NCBI RefSeq assembly: GCF_029338235.1
Contig: NZ_CP119785.1
Coordinates: forward strand, 806,001 to 870,000
Reading direction: 5' to 3'
DNA length: 64,000 nt
Origin: Haloarcula rara
GTDB lineage: Archaea; Halobacteriota; Halobacteria; Halobacteriales; Haloarculaceae
The position numbers were made by a program, and so were the translations under genes. The notes beneath the pieces were generated by a model. It was not told where the DNA came from. It was given only the letters and a program-made list of their open reading frames with translations, and did not search any database. This document shows, one piece after another, positions 9,448 to 17,518 of the stretch (positions within the stretch are counted from its first letter, which is position 1; each line of letters starts with the position of its first letter).

Positions 9448-9533
9448 CTATAGTAACAATTGAAACGATTTACACACCGACCGCACTGCTGTCGTGCGGT
9501 TGGGTGTGCATTGACTTTCAATGGCTACTATAG
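9448..9533. mobile_element. 86-bp palindromic MITE-like element
   Basis: The segment begins CTATAGTAACAATTGAAA and ends with TTTCAATGGCTACTATAG; these are inverted matches at 16 of 18 positions. Pairing continues inward through ACACACC / GGTGTGC and CCGCAC / GTGCGG to a loop of about 7 nt, so almost the whole element folds as one hairpin. It lies in an A+T-rich stretch unlike the surrounding DNA. It has no coding capacity, and I see no clear target duplication. A non-autonomous derivative of a haloarchaeal IS family is the likely explanation; the parent is not identified. Confidence 0.75.
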
Positions 9534-9775
9534 TTCCTCGTAGTGGAATATCGATCGGCGCTAATTCGTAGCTGACACAGGAGTACTCACGGATTCTGTT
9601 GGTTTCAGCCAGTGACCGATATGCGTCCTGTATTCAGCACGGACGTCAGAAATTATAGCAATATGACAGTGTGTTCCGTGTTTGGGACGCAGTCGTATCG
9701 AGTGAACAGTTCACGCTCGGCTGGTAGGAAATAAGACCATGAGAGCTGCCATGATACGCCCGTTGCAGTGAGTAT
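9534..9775. other. A+T-rich intergenic stretch, nothing recognised
   Basis: This lies between the palindromic element and hairpin island B, in the divergent region of the lipoprotein gene and the 10074 gene. Reading frames here lack haloarchaeal codon character. It may hold promoter or regulatory DNA or decayed mobile sequence. I could not find a gene, tRNA or convincing repeat in it. Confidence 0.4.
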
Positions 9776-9779
9776 CCGC

Positions 9780-10015
9780 CGAGCGACCGTAGGGAGCGAG
9801 GCGGTTCACCGGACGCGAAGGAGCGAAGTCGTTCGAAAGGCGCGCAGCGCCTTTCGTGATGAGCGTGGGACTCGCAGAGTCCCACGAACCTGCGAACGGG
9901 CCTCCGGCCCGTGAGCAGATGACGAGAGAGCGAAGCTCTCTCGAACCACGACCGAGCGTCCGGCTTCTTTAGCGTAGATTTTTGCGCCGAGCGGTGGGCG
10001 AGCGAAGCGAGCGCA
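9780..10015. repeat. Hairpin island B: tandem short palindromes without terminal repeats
   Basis: This divergent intergenic region carries perfect palindromes with 3-nt loops at 9834-9856 (stem CGAAAGGCGC), 9865-9885 (stem GTGGGACTC), 9897-9911 (stem CGGGCC) and 9923-9943 (stem CGAGAGAGC). The first and last stems recur in islands C and D. The boundary sequence AGCCAGAAAG seen at islands A, C and D is missing here. Translation across it has no gene-like composition. It lies upstream of the gene at 10074. Confidence 0.7.
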
Positions 10016-10073
10016 CCCGAGGCGGAAAAAGGTACTCGGAAACGCTGAAGCCATTGGCCACACGCCTTGGGAT

Positions 10074-10604
10074 ATGGAGCTGACACCGGACGAACTCGCC
10101 GGGGTCGTGGACGTCGTGGGGCCGGTGACGCGCGAGGAGCTCGTCCAGGCCTGCGGGGAGCTGGCGTTCAAGCGGGGCGAGGACGTCGACAGTGATGCCT
10201 TCGAGGCGGCCATCGACGACGCGCTCTCGACGTACCACCTGGTCGCGGTCGATAGCGAGGCCCAACGGGCCTCGAAGCGAAGCGGTGAAACCGCTGAGCC
10301 CGACCACGACACCGAGGCCGACGCCTCCATCGTCGTCGTGGGCCCGGCGGCGTTCCCCGAAATCGTCGATGGGACTCCAGACCTGCCCCACATCCTCGAC
10401 GTGCCCGACCGCGACCCGTCGACGGAGACGGTGGCCGCGGCGGCCGAACAGCGGTTCCGCGAGGACGCCGCCGAAGCGGTCCGGGCCGGCGACGGCGAGC
10501 GAATCCAGGCGCTGCTTGACGTGAGCTACGACCTCGAGGCGTGGGGGCCGGTGGAACTGGCGTCGGCTCGTGAGCTCCTCGATGAGGCCACCCAACCGAA
10601 TTAA
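10074..10604 (+). CDS. Conserved haloarchaeal protein, DUF7109-like
   Basis: This is a 176-residue acidic soluble protein opening MELTPDELAGVVDVVGPVT. A helical N-terminal part looks winged-helix-like (VTREELVQACGELAF). The C-terminal helix pair contains LLDVSYDLEAWGPVE. I believe it belongs to the haloarchaeal DUF7109 family, often next to a Nudix CoA pyrophosphatase as here. No catalytic residues are evident. The Nudix gene starts 25 bp downstream, probably in the same operon. Function unknown. Confidence 0.65.
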   Translation: MELTPDELAGVVDVVGPVTREELVQACGELAFKRGEDVDSDAFEAAIDDALSTYHLVAVDSEAQRASKRSGETAEPDHDTEADASIVVVGPAAFPEIVDGTPDLPHILDVPDRDPSTETVAAAAEQRFREDAAEAVRAGDGERIQALLDVSYDLEAWGPVELASARELLDEATQPN

Positions 10605-10629
10605 GAGCGTCGGCCCCGTCCGTACCGCT

Positions 10630-11250
10630 ATGGACTTCGACCGGGTGGGTGCCCACGACCCCGTGACGGTCACGGGTGAGGAGCGCGAGGCGGCCATCGT
10701 CGTCCCGGTCGTCACCCGCGAGGACGGCGAGTCGATTCTCTTTACCAAGCGGGCCGACCACCTGAGCGACCATCCCGGCCAGATGGCGTTCCCGGGCGGC
10801 GGCCGCGAACCCGAGGACGACGACCTACTGGCGACGGCGCTTCGGGAAGCGAACGAAGAGATCGGACTGGCCCCGGCGGCGGTCCACGTCGTCGGCCGGC
10901 TCGACGACATCCGCACGATAACCAGCTACTCGGTGCGGCCCTTCGTCGGCCGTGTCCCCGACCGCGAATACGTGCCAAACGACGCCGAGGTCGCCGAGGT
11001 CGTGACGCTGTCGGTGGCGGCGCTGACGGACCTCGGCAACTACGAGTCCGAACACCGCGACCACCCCCACTACGGCGAGGTGCGCCTGCACTTCTTCTAC
11101 GTCGACGGCTACACCGTCTGGGGGGCGACGGCGAAGATGCTGGTCCAGCTGCTCGAACTGGCGACCGACTGGGAGATGCCCCCGGAGCCGGACCGATACG
11201 CCGGCCCGGACGACGACCTGCCAGAGCGGGTCCGGGACGAGGTGCAGTGA
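10630..11250 (+). CDS. Nudix hydrolase, CoA pyrophosphatase type
   Basis: This 206-residue enzyme starts at the ATG at 10630. The Nudix box spans residues 58-80 (GREPEDDDLLATALREANEEIGL), with the EE pair that binds divalent metal. The upstream motif FTKRADHLSDHPGQMAFPGG is the UPF0035-type signature of CoA diphosphatases, which cleave CoA to 4'-phosphopantetheine and 3',5'-ADP. The protein is cytosolic. It follows the DUF7109-like gene closely and is probably co-transcribed with it. Confidence 0.85.
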   Translation: MDFDRVGAHDPVTVTGEEREAAIVVPVVTREDGESILFTKRADHLSDHPGQMAFPGGGREPEDDDLLATALREANEEIGLAPAAVHVVGRLDDIRTITSYSVRPFVGRVPDREYVPNDAEVAEVVTLSVAALTDLGNYESEHRDHPHYGEVRLHFFYVDGYTVWGATAKMLVQLLELATDWEMPPEPDRYAGPDDDLPERVRDEVQ

Positions 11251-11294
11251 TGGGGCGGGCGAGTACGCCGACCGTGGCACAAGTGAACCGATAG

Positions 11295-12395
11295 ATGCAC
11301 GTGGGTATCGTCGGTGGCGGGGCGGTCGGGCTCACTGTCGCCGGGGACCTTGCCGAACGGGGCAGTGCGGTCACGCTGTACGAACGCGACGACCTCGGCA
11401 GCGGTGCGAGCGGTCGCGCGGCCGGTATCTGTTATGACGCCTTTGCCGACCCGACCGACGCCGCCGTCGCCACGCGTGCGCTGGAACGGTACCGCGAGTG
11501 GGGCCTGCTGTCGCCGTGTCCCTACGTCTGGGTCGCTCGCGACGAGCGGGACGCGAGGGCGGTCCGCGAGCAAGTCGCGGAGATGCGGGCGCTCGGCCTC
11601 GACGTCGAAGAACTCACGCCCGAGGCGCTCGGCGACCGGTACCCCGCCATCGAGACGAGTGGGCTGACCGCCTGCGCCGTCGCGAACGACGCCGGGACGG
11701 TGGACCCGGACGCCGTGGTCGACTACCTCACCGACCGGGCACGCACAGCGGGGGTGACCATCCATACGGAGACAACGGCCGCGTTGACCGACCCGACGAC
11801 CGTCGCGACGCCCGATGGCAGCGAGACGGTACACGACGCCGTGGTCGTGGCCGCCGGCCCGGCGACGAAACCACTCCTGGCTGACCTAGATATCCCGCTC
11901 GCACTCGAAACGTATCGCGCGCAGGTACTGGTCGCCGAACCGGTAGCCGCCGACCTCCCGTCGCTGTACGACGCCAGCCGTGAGTTCTACTGGCGCCCCT
12001 GGGAGGGAGGGATCCTCGTCGGCGACGGTGCCCACGCGGTCGACCCCGATGCGTGGGACCCGACGGCCGATCCCGGGTTCGTCCGGTCGGCAAGCGAGCG
12101 GTTTCGAGTCGCGACAGCGCTGGACCCTGCCGTGGCCCGGTCGTGGGCCGGCCGCTGTACGGCGACGCCGGACCGCGACCCGCTGGTGGGCCCGGTCGCC
12201 GACGACTACTGGGTGGCGACCGGCTGGCAGGGCCACGGGCTGATGCGCGCGCCGGCTATCGGCGAGTATCTGGCCGAGCGGCTCCACGGGACCACCCCCA
12301 CCATCGAGGTACCGCTTGCCGAGCAGTTCGACCCGACGCGCTTCGACGGCGACGAGACGTTTCACCCACTGGGCGATCCGACGGCCGAGTGGTGA
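11295..12395 (+). CDS. FAD-dependent oxidoreductase, DAO/DadA family
   Basis: This 366-residue flavoprotein opens with a Rossmann FAD-binding motif GGGAVGLTVAGDLAERG followed by an acidic strand end (LYERD). A second fold element, VAAGPATKPLL near residue 193, and the C-terminal ATGWQGHGLMRAPAIG motif typify glycine/D-amino-acid oxidase-like enzymes. There is no membrane segment. The substrate (an amino acid, sarcosine or glycerol-3-phosphate-like compound) cannot be decided from sequence alone. Confidence 0.85.
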   Translation: MHVGIVGGGAVGLTVAGDLAERGSAVTLYERDDLGSGASGRAAGICYDAFADPTDAAVATRALERYREWGLLSPCPYVWVARDERDARAVREQVAEMRALGLDVEELTPEALGDRYPAIETSGLTACAVANDAGTVDPDAVVDYLTDRARTAGVTIHTETTAALTDPTTVATPDGSETVHDAVVVAAGPATKPLLADLDIPLALETYRAQVLVAEPVAADLPSLYDASREFYWRPWEGGILVGDGAHAVDPDAWDPTADPGFVRSASERFRVATALDPAVARSWAGRCTATPDRDPLVGPVADDYWVATGWQGHGLMRAPAIGEYLAERLHGTTPTIEVPLAEQFDPTRFDGDETFHPLGDPTAEW

Positions 12396-12428
12396 ATTGG
12401 GTGAAAAACGGCGTCGGCCGAGCGGCCC

Positions 12429-12905
12429 TTACTCCTCGGTCGACTCGTCGTCGGTTTCCGCGTCGGCGGCGGTGTCGGCGTCATCGCTTGCCTCGTGGGC
12501 CGTCTGTTCGTCGACCGGTTCGTCGGCCTCGTGGGCCTCGGCCTTCGGAATCTCGACGTGCAAGGTCCCGTCGCCTTTCAGCGTCGCCGAGGCGGCCCCG
12601 GCGTCGACGACGGCGTCCTCGGGCAGCGTGACCGAGCCGTCGAGCGCGAGCCCGCGGCCGGGATAGGTCATCTCGTAGTCGTCGTAGAACTCCCGGAACC
12701 GGTCCAGTCGGACCTCGACGCGGTCGTCGACGTAGCGCACCTGTAGGTCGCTGGCGGTCGCGCCCGGCGCGTCGAAGACGACGAGGTAGGCGTCGTCGGA
12801 TTCGAGCAGGTCCGACGGCAGCGGTTTGTTCTCCTGGACCCGGCCCGCGGCCCGACCCAGGTTCTCGAAGATGGCCGAGCCGATGGACTCGCCGATACCC
12901 ATCAT
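12429..12905 (-). CDS. Hsp20/alpha-crystallin family protein
   Basis: This is a 158-residue small heat shock-like protein. The crystallin core includes YLVVFDAPGATASDLQVRYVD and DGTLHVEIPK, and it ends in a highly acidic, disordered tail. Two tandem ATG codons (12905 and 12902) could start it. The first forms an ATGA overlap with the stop of the upstream zinc-binding gene, so I chose it. A cytosolic holdase chaperone is the expected role; a gas-vesicle GvpH-like role is possible in the family, but no gvp genes are nearby. Confidence 0.8.
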   Translation of the reverse strand: MMGIGESIGSAIFENLGRAAGRVQENKPLPSDLLESDDAYLVVFDAPGATASDLQVRYVDDRVEVRLDRFREFYDDYEMTYPGRGLALDGSVTLPEDAVVDAGAASATLKGDGTLHVEIPKAEAHEADEPVDEQTAHEASDDADTAADAETDDESTEE

Positions 12906-13060
12906 AACTCGACCGCCTCCAGACAGTCCACGCCCCCGCAGTACGGGCAGGTAAAGTCCGTCACGCCCGTCTCGTCGGGCATATCGTAGGTGTAGTGGAG
13001 CTCGAACATATCGAGCGTGCAGTCGTCGTCGGTACAGACGACCTCCAGCGTCTCTGGCAT
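12902..13060 (-). CDS. Small zinc-ribbon protein (DUF7559-like)
   Basis: This 52-residue protein starts MPETLEVVC from the ATG at 13060; an in-frame extension upstream is not favoured. Cysteines occur as CTDDDC and, 30 residues later, CPYCGGVDC, giving a plausible zinc ribbon. It is conserved in haloarchaea as a tiny unknown (DUF7559 from memory). Translational coupling by ATGA with the Hsp20 gene suggests a shared stress-related role, which is inference. Confidence 0.75.
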   Translation of the reverse strand: MPETLEVVCTDDDCTLDMFELHYTYDMPDETGVTDFTCPYCGGVDCLEAVEL

Positions 13061-13192
13061 GATATTTCGTTGGTCCGTCAGCGACAAACCGCTTTCGGCA
13101 TTCGACAGTCGAGACCGGGACCGTCGCTCGACAGGACTCGCGACCGGGAGGCTGTCAGAAGACTGAAGACACTCGCTGTATACAGTCGGAGC

Positions 13193-13993
13193 ATGACTGG
13201 TGACGTCCTTGGGGTCGACTTCAGTGGGGCGAGCGCGGCGGGGGACGCGCTCTGGGTGACTGAAGCCACACAGACCGAAGTCGGACTACGCATCGAGGAC
13301 TGCTATCGGGCGACCGAGAAGTGGGGCCGCGACCGGGAGAGCGCCCACGCGGGGTTGGTCGAGCGTATCGCGGCCGACGACGTGCGCACGGCCGGGCTGG
13401 ACTTCCCGTTTAGCCTGCCGCAGTCGCTGCTCGACGTCGAGTGTGACGGGAGCTGGCGTGGATTCCTGGAGTGGGTCGGCAGCGATGACGGGCCGGCCGA
13501 CCCGGCGGCCTTCTCGGCGGTCTGTCGCGACACCGCAGCGGCGACCGTCGGCACGCGCGACGTGCGCCGCGAGACCGACGCCCGGCGGGGCGCGCTCTGT
13601 CCCTACACCAACCGCGTCCGGAGCATGACCTACCACGGCGCCCGTGACGTCCTCGGGCGACTCGCGACACACGAGGACACCGCGGTCGTGCCGATGCAGG
13701 ACGACGCCGACGCCGAGACCGTCGTCTGTGAAATATACCCCGCAGCGACCTTCGGCTGGCTGGGCGCGTACCGCGAGGGGTACAAGAACACCGACGGCGC
13801 GCGAGCGCGCCGAGAGTACAATCTCGCGGCCATCGAGGACTGCAGCGTCGCCGTGGGTGAGCACCGTGAGACCTACCTCGAGAATCACGACGCGCTGGAC
13901 TCGCTGGCGGCCGCGGTGTCGGCGGCCCGCGTCGACAGTGGTGCCCGGACGACGCCGGCGGGCACCCGCGAGGAAGGCTTTATCTGCGTCTGA
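13193..13993 (+). CDS. DUF429 domain protein
   Basis: This 266-residue protein starts at the ATG at 13193. It opens with VLGVDFSGASAAGDALWV, an RNase H-like first strand with the catalytic-type aspartate. GLDFPFSLP follows near residue 66 and a conserved EIYPAATFGW in the second half. The C-terminal helix carries DALDSLAAAVSAA. These features match DUF429, a predicted RNase H-fold nuclease family of unknown substrate. It is a single gene between oppositely oriented neighbours. Confidence 0.8.
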   Translation: MTGDVLGVDFSGASAAGDALWVTEATQTEVGLRIEDCYRATEKWGRDRESAHAGLVERIAADDVRTAGLDFPFSLPQSLLDVECDGSWRGFLEWVGSDDGPADPAAFSAVCRDTAAATVGTRDVRRETDARRGALCPYTNRVRSMTYHGARDVLGRLATHEDTAVVPMQDDADAETVVCEIYPAATFGWLGAYREGYKNTDGARARREYNLAAIEDCSVAVGEHRETYLENHDALDSLAAAVSAARVDSGARTTPAGTREEGFICV

Positions 13994-14056
13994 GCCGCGG
14001 GAATACAATACTGGCCAGAAGCCGGGCATATTTGAGTTCGCAGCCGAAGACACTGT

Positions 14057-15958
14057 ATGGCCGACGACGACGGCGGCTTCGAGGGCGTCCGCGAGAACGT
14101 CGACGGGAACCCGATACTGAAGCTCGTCGGTTACGCGAAGCCCTACTGGCTCCGGCTGACTATCGGCGTCCTCACCTCATTTACCACACGGTTTGCGCGA
14201 CTGGTGCCGCCGATTATCGTCGCCGCGGCGATCGACCGCATCGTCCTCCGGAGCGGCGAGGCCGGCCTCCTCACACGGGCCGGCCTGCTCCCGCCCGGGG
14301 AAATCGCGACGGAGGCGGCCCGCGTCTCCTTCCTCCAGCGGCTCGTCGCCATCGCGGCGATAGCGTATCTCGTCAGGTCGGCGACGCGGTTTGCCTCCAG
14401 ATATCTGTTGCAGTCCTCTGCCCAGAAGATACAGCGGGACCTGCGCAACGACACCTACGACCACCTCCAGCGGCTCTCGATGGACTTCTTCGCAAACCAC
14501 CAGACCGGCGGGATGATGTCCATCCTCAACAGCGACATCAACAGACTGGAGTCGTTTCTGAACACGGAGTTTCGCCAGATAATCCGAGTGGTCGCGACGG
14601 TCGGCGGCATAGCCGTCGTCCTCTATACCTACTCGCCGCTGCTTGCCCTGGTCGCGCTGGCCCCGGTGCCGGTCGTCGGACTCGCGAGCTACCTGTTTCT
14701 GTCCTACATCGAACCGCGCTATCGCTCTATCCGCCAGACCGTCAGCCGGCTCAACACCCGACTGGAGAACAACCTGAGCGGCGCGCCGGTCATCAAGGCC
14801 TTCGACCGATACGGGTTCGAACGCCAGAGGGTCGTCGAGCAGAGCCAGCAGTACCACGACGAGAAGGTCGCAGCCTTGCGAATCCGACGGGCATTCTTCG
14901 CCGGCTTGCGACTGCTGACCGGCGTGGTCTTCGTCGCAATCCTCTACATCGCCGGGATGGACTTCATCACGAGCCCGGAAGGTGAGGCCGTCCTCAGCGC
15001 CGGTGGGTTCGCCGCCTTCTTCCTCTATCTGCGGCGGCTCTACTCGCCGATGCGCCGCGTCGGCAAGTCCGCCAACAAGTACCAGCTCGCGAAATCGAGC
15101 GCCGAGCGGGTGTTCGGACTGCTGGGGCAAGCGCCCACCATCACGGACCCCGAGGACCCCTATACGCCGGACAGTCTCGATGGCGCCGTCGAGTTCGACG
15201 ACGTCACCTTCGGCTACACCGACGGCGACCCAGTGCTCCGGAACGTCTCGCTCGACGTGCCCGCCGGGGCGACGGTCGGGCTGGCGGGCGCGACCGGCGC
15301 CGGAAAGTCGACGCTTTTGAAGCTCGTCCCGCGGTTCCACGACGTGGATTCGGGCAGCGTCAGCGTCGACAGCGTCGACGTCCGCGAGTACGCGCTCCGG
15401 GCGCTGCGGGCCGATATCGCCGTCGTCGAGCAGAACCCCTACCTGTTCTCGGGCACCGTCGCCGAGAACATCGCCTACGGGGACCGCGACGTGCTGGACG
15501 GGGAAGCCGACGGCGACGAGAGCGCCCGCGAGCGGGTCCGCGAGGCCGCCCGCTCGGCCCAGGCCCACGAGTTCGTCGCCGAACTCCCGGACGGCTACGA
15601 CACCGAGATCGGCGAGCGGGGTATCAAGCTCTCGGGCGGGCAGCGCCAGCGGGTCGCCATCGCACGCGCGCTGCTGAACGACCCCGAGATAATCATCTTC
15701 GACGAGGCGACCAGCGACGTGGACACGGAGACCGAACGCGAGATACAGGAAAGCATCGAGCGGCTGGTCGCCGATCGGACCGCCTTCGTCATCGCCCACC
15801 GGCTCTCGACCATCCAGGACGCCGACACCATCGTGGTGATGGACGACGGCGAAATCGTCGAGCGAGGCAGCCACGACGAGTTGCTTTCGACCGGTGGTGA
15901 GTACGCCGACCTCTGGGCGGCACAGGCCGACGAGCACCCGGTCAGCGCGGACGACTGA
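14057..15958 (+). CDS. ABC exporter with fused permease and ATPase
   Basis: This 633-residue half-transporter has an N-terminal membrane domain of about six helices (residues 30-330) and a C-terminal nucleotide-binding domain. It shows Walker A GATGAGKST at 411-419, a Q-loop (VVEQNPYLFSG), signature LSGGQRQR near 525, Walker B IIFDEATSDVD near 545 and the H-loop IAHRLST. It works as a homo- or heterodimer at the cytoplasmic membrane. Lipids, peptides or drugs are possible substrates. No partner subunit lies next to it. Confidence 0.88.
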   Translation: MADDDGGFEGVRENVDGNPILKLVGYAKPYWLRLTIGVLTSFTTRFARLVPPIIVAAAIDRIVLRSGEAGLLTRAGLLPPGEIATEAARVSFLQRLVAIAAIAYLVRSATRFASRYLLQSSAQKIQRDLRNDTYDHLQRLSMDFFANHQTGGMMSILNSDINRLESFLNTEFRQIIRVVATVGGIAVVLYTYSPLLALVALAPVPVVGLASYLFLSYIEPRYRSIRQTVSRLNTRLENNLSGAPVIKAFDRYGFERQRVVEQSQQYHDEKVAALRIRRAFFAGLRLLTGVVFVAILYIAGMDFITSPEGEAVLSAGGFAAFFLYLRRLYSPMRRVGKSANKYQLAKSSAERVFGLLGQAPTITDPEDPYTPDSLDGAVEFDDVTFGYTDGDPVLRNVSLDVPAGATVGLAGATGAGKSTLLKLVPRFHDVDSGSVSVDSVDVREYALRALRADIAVVEQNPYLFSGTVAENIAYGDRDVLDGEADGDESARERVREAARSAQAHEFVAELPDGYDTEIGERGIKLSGGQRQRVAIARALLNDPEIIIFDEATSDVDTETEREIQESIERLVADRTAFVIAHRLSTIQDADTIVVMDDGEIVERGSHDELLSTGGEYADLWAAQADEHPVSADD

Positions 15959-16087
15959 CGTACGTTGAACTTACCCGTTCGGACGGCGACACCGGGCTGG
16001 GACACGACGGGCTTTCTGCCCGCCTCGGTGCGGCCAGACCGGATACCTGACGGCTACTTTTGCGAGTGCCGACCCACCCCATAGCCC

Positions 16088-17470
16088 ATGCGACTGGTCC
16101 AGGTCGTCGTCCCTGACGAGAACGTCGACGACATCGTCTCGGCGCTCCGGGAGCGGGAACTGGGCGTCTCGACCACGCGAGAGACCAGCGGCGAGGGCGA
16201 CCGGACGCTCGTCTCCTTCGTCGTCCCCGCCGACGCCGTCGAACACGTGCTCGAGGAACTCGACGACGTCGGCTTCAGCGACGAGTGGTACATCGTCTCT
16301 ATCGAGACCGAGTTCGCCTCCTACGAGGGGGTCGACGAGGTACAGGACCGGTGGGCGAAGACGCCCAACAGGGTCGCGCCCCGAACCCTCAGGTCGAAGG
16401 CCAAGGACATGCGGCTCAACACCCGGTCGTACCTGTGGATGATGACCCTCTCGACGGTCATCGCGACGGCCGGGCTGCTCGTCGGTTCGCCGGCCATCGT
16501 CGTCGGCTCGATGGTGCTTGCGCCCATCGTCAGCCCGATGCTGACCGCGAGCATCGGTCTCGTTCGGGACGACCAGCGGATGGTGTTCGACAGCATCCGG
16601 ATGCAGGCGGTCGGCCTGGGAGTGGCGGTCGTGGGCGCGACGGCGTTCAGTCTGTTACTGAAGTCCGTCTTCGTGGTCCCGGCCGAACTCGCCGTGCCGA
16701 ACATGGAGTTGATAGCCATCCGGTTCTCGCCGAGCATGCTCTCGGTTATCGTCGGGTTCGCGGCCGGCGCGGCGGGCTCGTTCAGCCTCGCGACGAAGGG
16801 GCAGGTCACCATCGTCGGCGTGATGGTGGCCGCGGCGCTCATCCCGACGGCGGCCGCGGCCGGCATCGGCTTCGCCTGGAATCGCCCGGTCGTCGGCGTC
16901 GGGAGCGTCATCCTGCTGGTCGTGACCATCGTCGCGGTCAACCTCGGGGCCTTCCTGATGTTCAAGTACCTCGGCTACGAGCCCGACCACGTCGACCGGG
17001 GCGTCTTCTCCACCGACGGAGTCACGCAGACAGCCACGCTCGCGGTCACGGTCATCCTCGTCGTCGCGGTGGTCGGCGCCATCGGCCTGGGGACCTACCA
17101 GCAGGTGACCTACGAGCGGTCGGTCAACACGGCGACGACGGAGGTGCTCCAGCGGGACGCCTACGACGAACTCGGCGTCGTCTCGATAACCGCCGAGTAC
17201 GTCGGCGTCGGGCCCCGGTTCGACCCCTCGACGGTGACAGTGACGCTCTCCCGGGCCAGCGATAGCGCCTACAGCCGACTGCCGGACGACCTCGCCAGGG
17301 CCATCGGCGACCGGACCGGCGAGCCCGTGCGGGTTCGGGTCCAGTACCAGGACTACGAACGCTCGAACGTCTCGAGGGCGGCGTCGCTCGGGGACTCCCT
17401 GGGCGGCGGGGGCTCAGCGGTGCCCGCGTCGGGCCACGGGAGCGTCGGGGCCGCGTCGACAGGCCGGTGA
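16088..17470 (+). CDS. TIGR00341/DUF389 family membrane protein
   Basis: This 460-residue protein has an N-terminal cytosolic ACT-like region (MRLVQVVVPDENVDDIVSAL) and six or seven membrane helices between about residues 118 and 345. The conserved motif VGSMVLAPIVSPMLTASIGL is diagnostic of DUF389. A C-terminal extracytoplasmic part ends in a low-complexity Gly/Ser tail. The family has no settled function; transport is often suggested. Confidence 0.85.
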   Translation: MRLVQVVVPDENVDDIVSALRERELGVSTTRETSGEGDRTLVSFVVPADAVEHVLEELDDVGFSDEWYIVSIETEFASYEGVDEVQDRWAKTPNRVAPRTLRSKAKDMRLNTRSYLWMMTLSTVIATAGLLVGSPAIVVGSMVLAPIVSPMLTASIGLVRDDQRMVFDSIRMQAVGLGVAVVGATAFSLLLKSVFVVPAELAVPNMELIAIRFSPSMLSVIVGFAAGAAGSFSLATKGQVTIVGVMVAAALIPTAAAAGIGFAWNRPVVGVGSVILLVVTIVAVNLGAFLMFKYLGYEPDHVDRGVFSTDGVTQTATLAVTVILVVAVVGAIGLGTYQQVTYERSVNTATTEVLQRDAYDELGVVSITAEYVGVGPRFDPSTVTVTLSRASDSAYSRLPDDLARAIGDRTGEPVRVRVQYQDYERSNVSRAASLGDSLGGGGSAVPASGHGSVGAASTGR

Positions 17471-17518
17471 CGAGGGCGACCAGACACGGTTTTAGGCGTC
17501 GAGATGCTACGCCGGGGT

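Noticed and set aside
9646..10086. Minus-strand frame across island B
   Set aside because: It consists of translated palindrome modules and A+T-rich DNA, with no conserved domain and no promoter.
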